Assembly: GCF_009846885.1 (NCBI RefSeq)
Contig: NZ_WUWM01000010.1
Coordinates: 1 to 64,000 of the forward strand
DNA from: Paenibacillus puerhi
Lineage (GTDB): Bacteria > Bacillota > Bacilli > Paenibacillales > NBRC-103111
Length of the DNA stretch: 64,000 nucleotides
Direction: 5' to 3'
Position numbers and translations under genes: made by a program. The notes below the pieces were generated by a model that worked only from the letters and a program-made list of their open reading frames with translations, was not told where the DNA came from and made no database searches. Below, in pieces: positions 61,486-64,000 of the stretch (its first letter is position 1; each line of letters opens with the position of its first letter).

Positions 61486-63327
61486 ATGAGCAACGGACGT
61501 ATACCTGACGATGTCATTGATGCTGTACTCAAAGCTCATGATATTGCAGAGGTTGTTGGCAGACACGTTCATTTAACAAAGCAGGGCCGATATTTGAAGG
61601 GATTATGTCCCTTTCACTCCGAGAAGACGCCATCCTTTACCGTATCACCCGAGCGGCAGACCTTTCACTGCTTCGGATGCGGTGCAGGGGGCAGCGCCAT
61701 CCGGTTCATATCGGAGATCGAGGGCTTATCCTTTGCGCAGGCGCTGCGCAAGCTGGCGGAGGAAGCTCAGCTGGCTGTTAACCTGGGGACGACTGGCAGC
61801 GGGGATAGAACCGGTCCGAATGATAATCCAGAGCGCCTGAAGCTGCAGGAGGCTTACGGATTGGCCGACAAGCTGTACCAGTATATCCTTCATAACACGG
61901 AGCAGGGTAAGGCGGCTAAGGAATATTTGAAAAGACGCGGCATCGACGACAAGCTGATGGAAACCTTTGGCATCGGCTACGCCCCTGACCGGTGGGACAC
62001 GCTGGTGAAGCTGCTGGACAAGAATCAATTCCCCTTGCCCTTGATGGAGCAAGGCGGCCTGATCTCCGCGAAGCAGGACGGGACCGGGTATGTCGACAAG
62101 TTTCGCGACCGCGTGATGTTCCCTATCCGCGACTGGAAGGGACAGACGATCGCGTTCGGCGGCAGAATGATGGGCGAAGGCCAGCCCAAGTATATGAACA
62201 GCCCCGAATCGATGCTTTTTCACAAAAGCCGGACTTTATACAATCTTCATGCGGCCAGGCCACAAATCCGCAAAACGCAGGAGCTTGTGTTATTTGAAGG
62301 GTATATGGATGTGATTCGATCCTGGGATGCCGGAGTTTTGAATGGGGTCGCCACGATGGGGACGGCCTTGACTCCCGAGCATGCGGAAGCGATTCGCCGT
62401 CTGGCCGAACGGGTAACGGTAGCTTATGACGGGGATAGCGCGGGGCAGTCAGCGGCGTATAAGAGTATACCGATTCTGGAAAACGCAGGTTGTCAGATCC
62501 GAATCGCCGTGCTTCCGAACGGACTGGACCCGGATGAATTTATCGCCAAACATGGTTCTGAGCGATACGTACGCGAGGTGATTGAAGCCGCCGTACCGTC
62601 GATCAAATATAAACTTCTTTATTATCGCCGAAACTACAGGATGCAGGAGGATGGGGAGAGGCTAAGATATATACAGCAGGCGCTGCGGATGATTGCGGGA
62701 CTGGCATCTCCGATCGAGCGGGAGCACTACGTGAAGGACTTGACCTCAGAGTTTCGTTATTCCTATGAAAGTGCGATGCAAACGGTCAACGAGATCCGGC
62801 TGCAGGCGGAAAAAACGGATAGTGGCGGGGATAATAAAGCCAATCCGTGGAATAATGTTAGGAATGATGCCAAACCGCGCGAGAAAGCTCCGAAGATCAT
62901 ACCAGCCTACCAATTCGCAGAGCGACAGCTGCTAGCCGTCATGATGCTGGACCGTGAAGTAGCGCAATATGTCGAGCGACGCTTAGGCGACGGGTTTAAC
63001 CTGGACGCTCATACGGCTATCGCTGCAGGCTTATATGCCTTCTACGGTCAAGGCTATGAACCGAATGCAAGCATGTTCATCGGGACGCTTCAGGATGACA
63101 AGCTCGAGAGCTTAGCAAGCTCTTTGACCTTAATAGATAATCGCAGCGGCGTGAACGAAGCCGTGATCGACGATTATATTCGCGAGATTAAGAAGTACCC
63201 GCTTCTGCTGGAGTTGGAACAGAAGAAAGAACTGATCAAACAAGCGGAACGGGCGGGAGATATCCCTAGAGCTCTGCAGCTCGGCAATGAAATCATATCC
63301 TTGGAAAAGCAGTTGAAGTCATCCTGA
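61486..63327 (+). CDS. dnaG: DNA primase
   Basis: A 613-residue primase. The N-terminal zinc domain has C41, H44, C62 and C65 ([19 protein letters not shown]). The TOPRIM core follows ([25 protein letters not shown]), then a C-terminal helicase-interaction domain after a poorly conserved stretch (about 445-480). It makes RNA primers for replication with DnaB/DnaC helicase. The ATG at 61486 is preferred over an in-frame GTG at 61477 because AGGTGG lies seven bases before it. dnaG then rpoD forms the classic macromolecular synthesis operon, here without rpsU, which lies 14 kb away. Confidence 0.97.
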   Translation: MSNGRIPDDVIDAVLKAHDIAEVVGRHVHLTKQGRYLKGLCPFHSEKTPSFTVSPERQTFHCFGCGAGGSAIRFISEIEGLSFAQALRKLAEEAQLAVNLGTTGSGDRTGPNDNPERLKLQEAYGLADKLYQYILHNTEQGKAAKEYLKRRGIDDKLMETFGIGYAPDRWDTLVKLLDKNQFPLPLMEQGGLISAKQDGTGYVDKFRDRVMFPIRDWKGQTIAFGGRMMGEGQPKYMNSPESMLFHKSRTLYNLHAARPQIRKTQELVLFEGYMDVIRSWDAGVLNGVATMGTALTPEHAEAIRRLAERVTVAYDGDSAGQSAAYKSIPILENAGCQIRIAVLPNGLDPDEFIAKHGSERYVREVIEAAVPSIKYKLLYYRRNYRMQEDGERLRYIQQALRMIAGLASPIEREHYVKDLTSEFRYSYESAMQTVNEIRLQAEKTDSGGDNKANPWNNVRNDAKPREKAPKIIPAYQFAERQLLAVMMLDREVAQYVERRLGDGFNLDAHTAIAAGLYAFYGQGYEPNASMFIGTLQDDKLESLASSLTLIDNRSGVNEAVIDDYIREIKKYPLLLELEQKKELIKQAERAGDIPRALQLGNEIISLEKQLKSS

Positions 63328-63374
63328 CGGTTGTGACGGTTTCGGGAGTTTCCAAGGAGGAAGGAGCCCTAATT

Positions 63375-64000
63375 ATGGCGAACGATCAACGCACGGAAAT
63401 AGAGACAGAGTTGACGTTGGAGCAAGTAAAGGAACAATTGATCGAGCAAGGCAAGAAGCGTTCCGCCATCACTTACAAAGAGATCATGGAAAAATTGGCG
63501 CCTTTCGATCAGGACCCGGAGCAAATCGACGAATTTTTCGAGCAGCTTCAGGAGATGGGAATCGATGTGGGCAATGAATCGGACGAGGAAGAAGAGCTCG
63601 GCGGAGGACGACTTGAGCGCGAGCATGACGAGTTTCACTTCGATGATGACCTGTCCTTGCCACCGGGCATCAAGATCAACGATCCCGTTCGGATGTATCT
63701 GAAAGAAATCGGACGGGTGCCCCTTCTTTCCGCAGAGGATGAAATCGGGCTGGCCAAGCGCATCGAGCAGGGGGATGAGGAAGCGAAGCGCCGGCTCGCC
63801 GAAGCCAACCTGCGTCTGGTCGTCAGTATCGCCAAACGTTATGTCGGACGCGGCATGCTGTTTCTGGATTTGATCCAGGAGGGCAACATGGGCTTGATCA
63901 AGGCAGTCGAGAAGTTTGACCATGATAAAGGCTTCAAGTTCAGTACGTATGCTACTTGGTGGATTCGTCAGGCAATTACGCGGGCCATTGCAGACCAGGC
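63375..64000 (+). CDS. rpoD: RNA polymerase sigma factor RpoD (SigA), cut by the window end
   Basis: The first 208 codons of the primary sigma factor; the end lies outside the window. Region 1.1 ([34 protein letters not shown]) is followed by an acidic spacer. Region 1.2 ([17 protein letters not shown]) and region 2 ([37 protein letters not shown], and [19 protein letters not shown]) then follow. It directs RNA polymerase to vegetative promoters. The ATG at 63375 has CCAAGGAGGAAGGAG upstream and lies 47 bases after dnaG. Confidence 0.97.
   Translation, partial: MANDQRTEIETELTLEQVKEQLIEQGKKRSAITYKEIMEKLAPFDQDPEQIDEFFEQLQEMGIDVGNESDEEEELGGGRLEREHDEFHFDDDLSLPPGIKINDPVRMYLKEIGRVPLLSAEDEIGLAKRIEQGDEEAKRRLAEANLRLVVSIAKRYVGRGMLFLDLIQEGNMGLIKAVEKFDHDKGFKFSTYATWWIRQAITRAIADQ

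Overview
This window looks like a chromosomal core segment of an endospore-forming Bacillales, most likely Paenibacillus or a close Paenibacillaceae relative. The evidence is the gene order holA, rpsT, gpr, spoIIP, yqxA, lepA, hemW, hrcA, grpE, dnaK, dnaJ, prmA, rsmE, mtaB, then rpsU, yqeY, nfeD-type, floA, yqfC, yqfD, phoH, pgpH, ybeY, dgkA, cdd, era, yqzL, recO, ppsR, DUF188, dnaG, rpoD, which follows the Bacillus subtilis yqe/yqf region almost gene for gene. The DNA is moderately GC-rich, and strong GGAGG-type ribosome binding sites precede most genes. No tRNA, rRNA, CRISPR array, insertion sequence or prophage was seen, and no gap longer than 300 bases lacks a gene.

Region by region. 1-4.9 kb: two transporters (an MFS-type protein on the minus strand and an EamA exporter) and an ECF sigma factor with a membrane anti-sigma factor. 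5-12.8 kb: holA, convergent rpsT, the sporulation genes gpr, spoIIP and yqxA, then lepA and hemW. 12.8-20 kb: a GNAT gene and the CIRCE-controlled heat-shock operon hrcA, chaperonin, grpE, dnaK, dnaJ. Its second gene encodes an archaeal-type (Group II/III) chaperonin, not a GroEL. 20-29.3 kb: small proteins, two tandem membrane paralogues on the minus strand, then prmA, M50 protease, rsmE, mtaB, Nudix, deoC, an RlmI-type methyltransferase and a nitroreductase. 29.5-42.2 kb: the DNA-repair cluster addB, addA, sbcD, sbcC. 42.3-46.6 kb: a secreted GH26-like glycosidase with a stalk domain, and a minus-strand reading frame fusing a TetR regulator to an FAD-dependent oxidoreductase. 46.7-64 kb: HIT protein, rpsU, yqeY and the NfeD/FloA membrane operon (behind a sigma-W-type promoter), then the sporulation, RNA-maturation and lipid-kinase genes through era and recO to the macromolecular synthesis genes dnaG and rpoD. 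rpoD is cut by the window end.

How the genes connect. HrcA should repress its own operon through the CIRCE element, so the archaeal-type chaperonin is probably heat inducible together with DnaK, DnaJ and GrpE. The ECF sigma/anti-sigma pair near the left end and the NfeD/FloA operon 45 kb away both sit behind TGNANC...CGT-type ECF promoter candidates, which suggests a shared envelope-stress response. The main points for a second look are the chaperonin coupled to hrcA, the TetR-oxidoreductase fusion with its retained internal start and a perfect palindromic operator candidate, the hrcA promoter whose spacer is itself a terminator hairpin, and a promoter-then-terminator leader upstream of ppsR.
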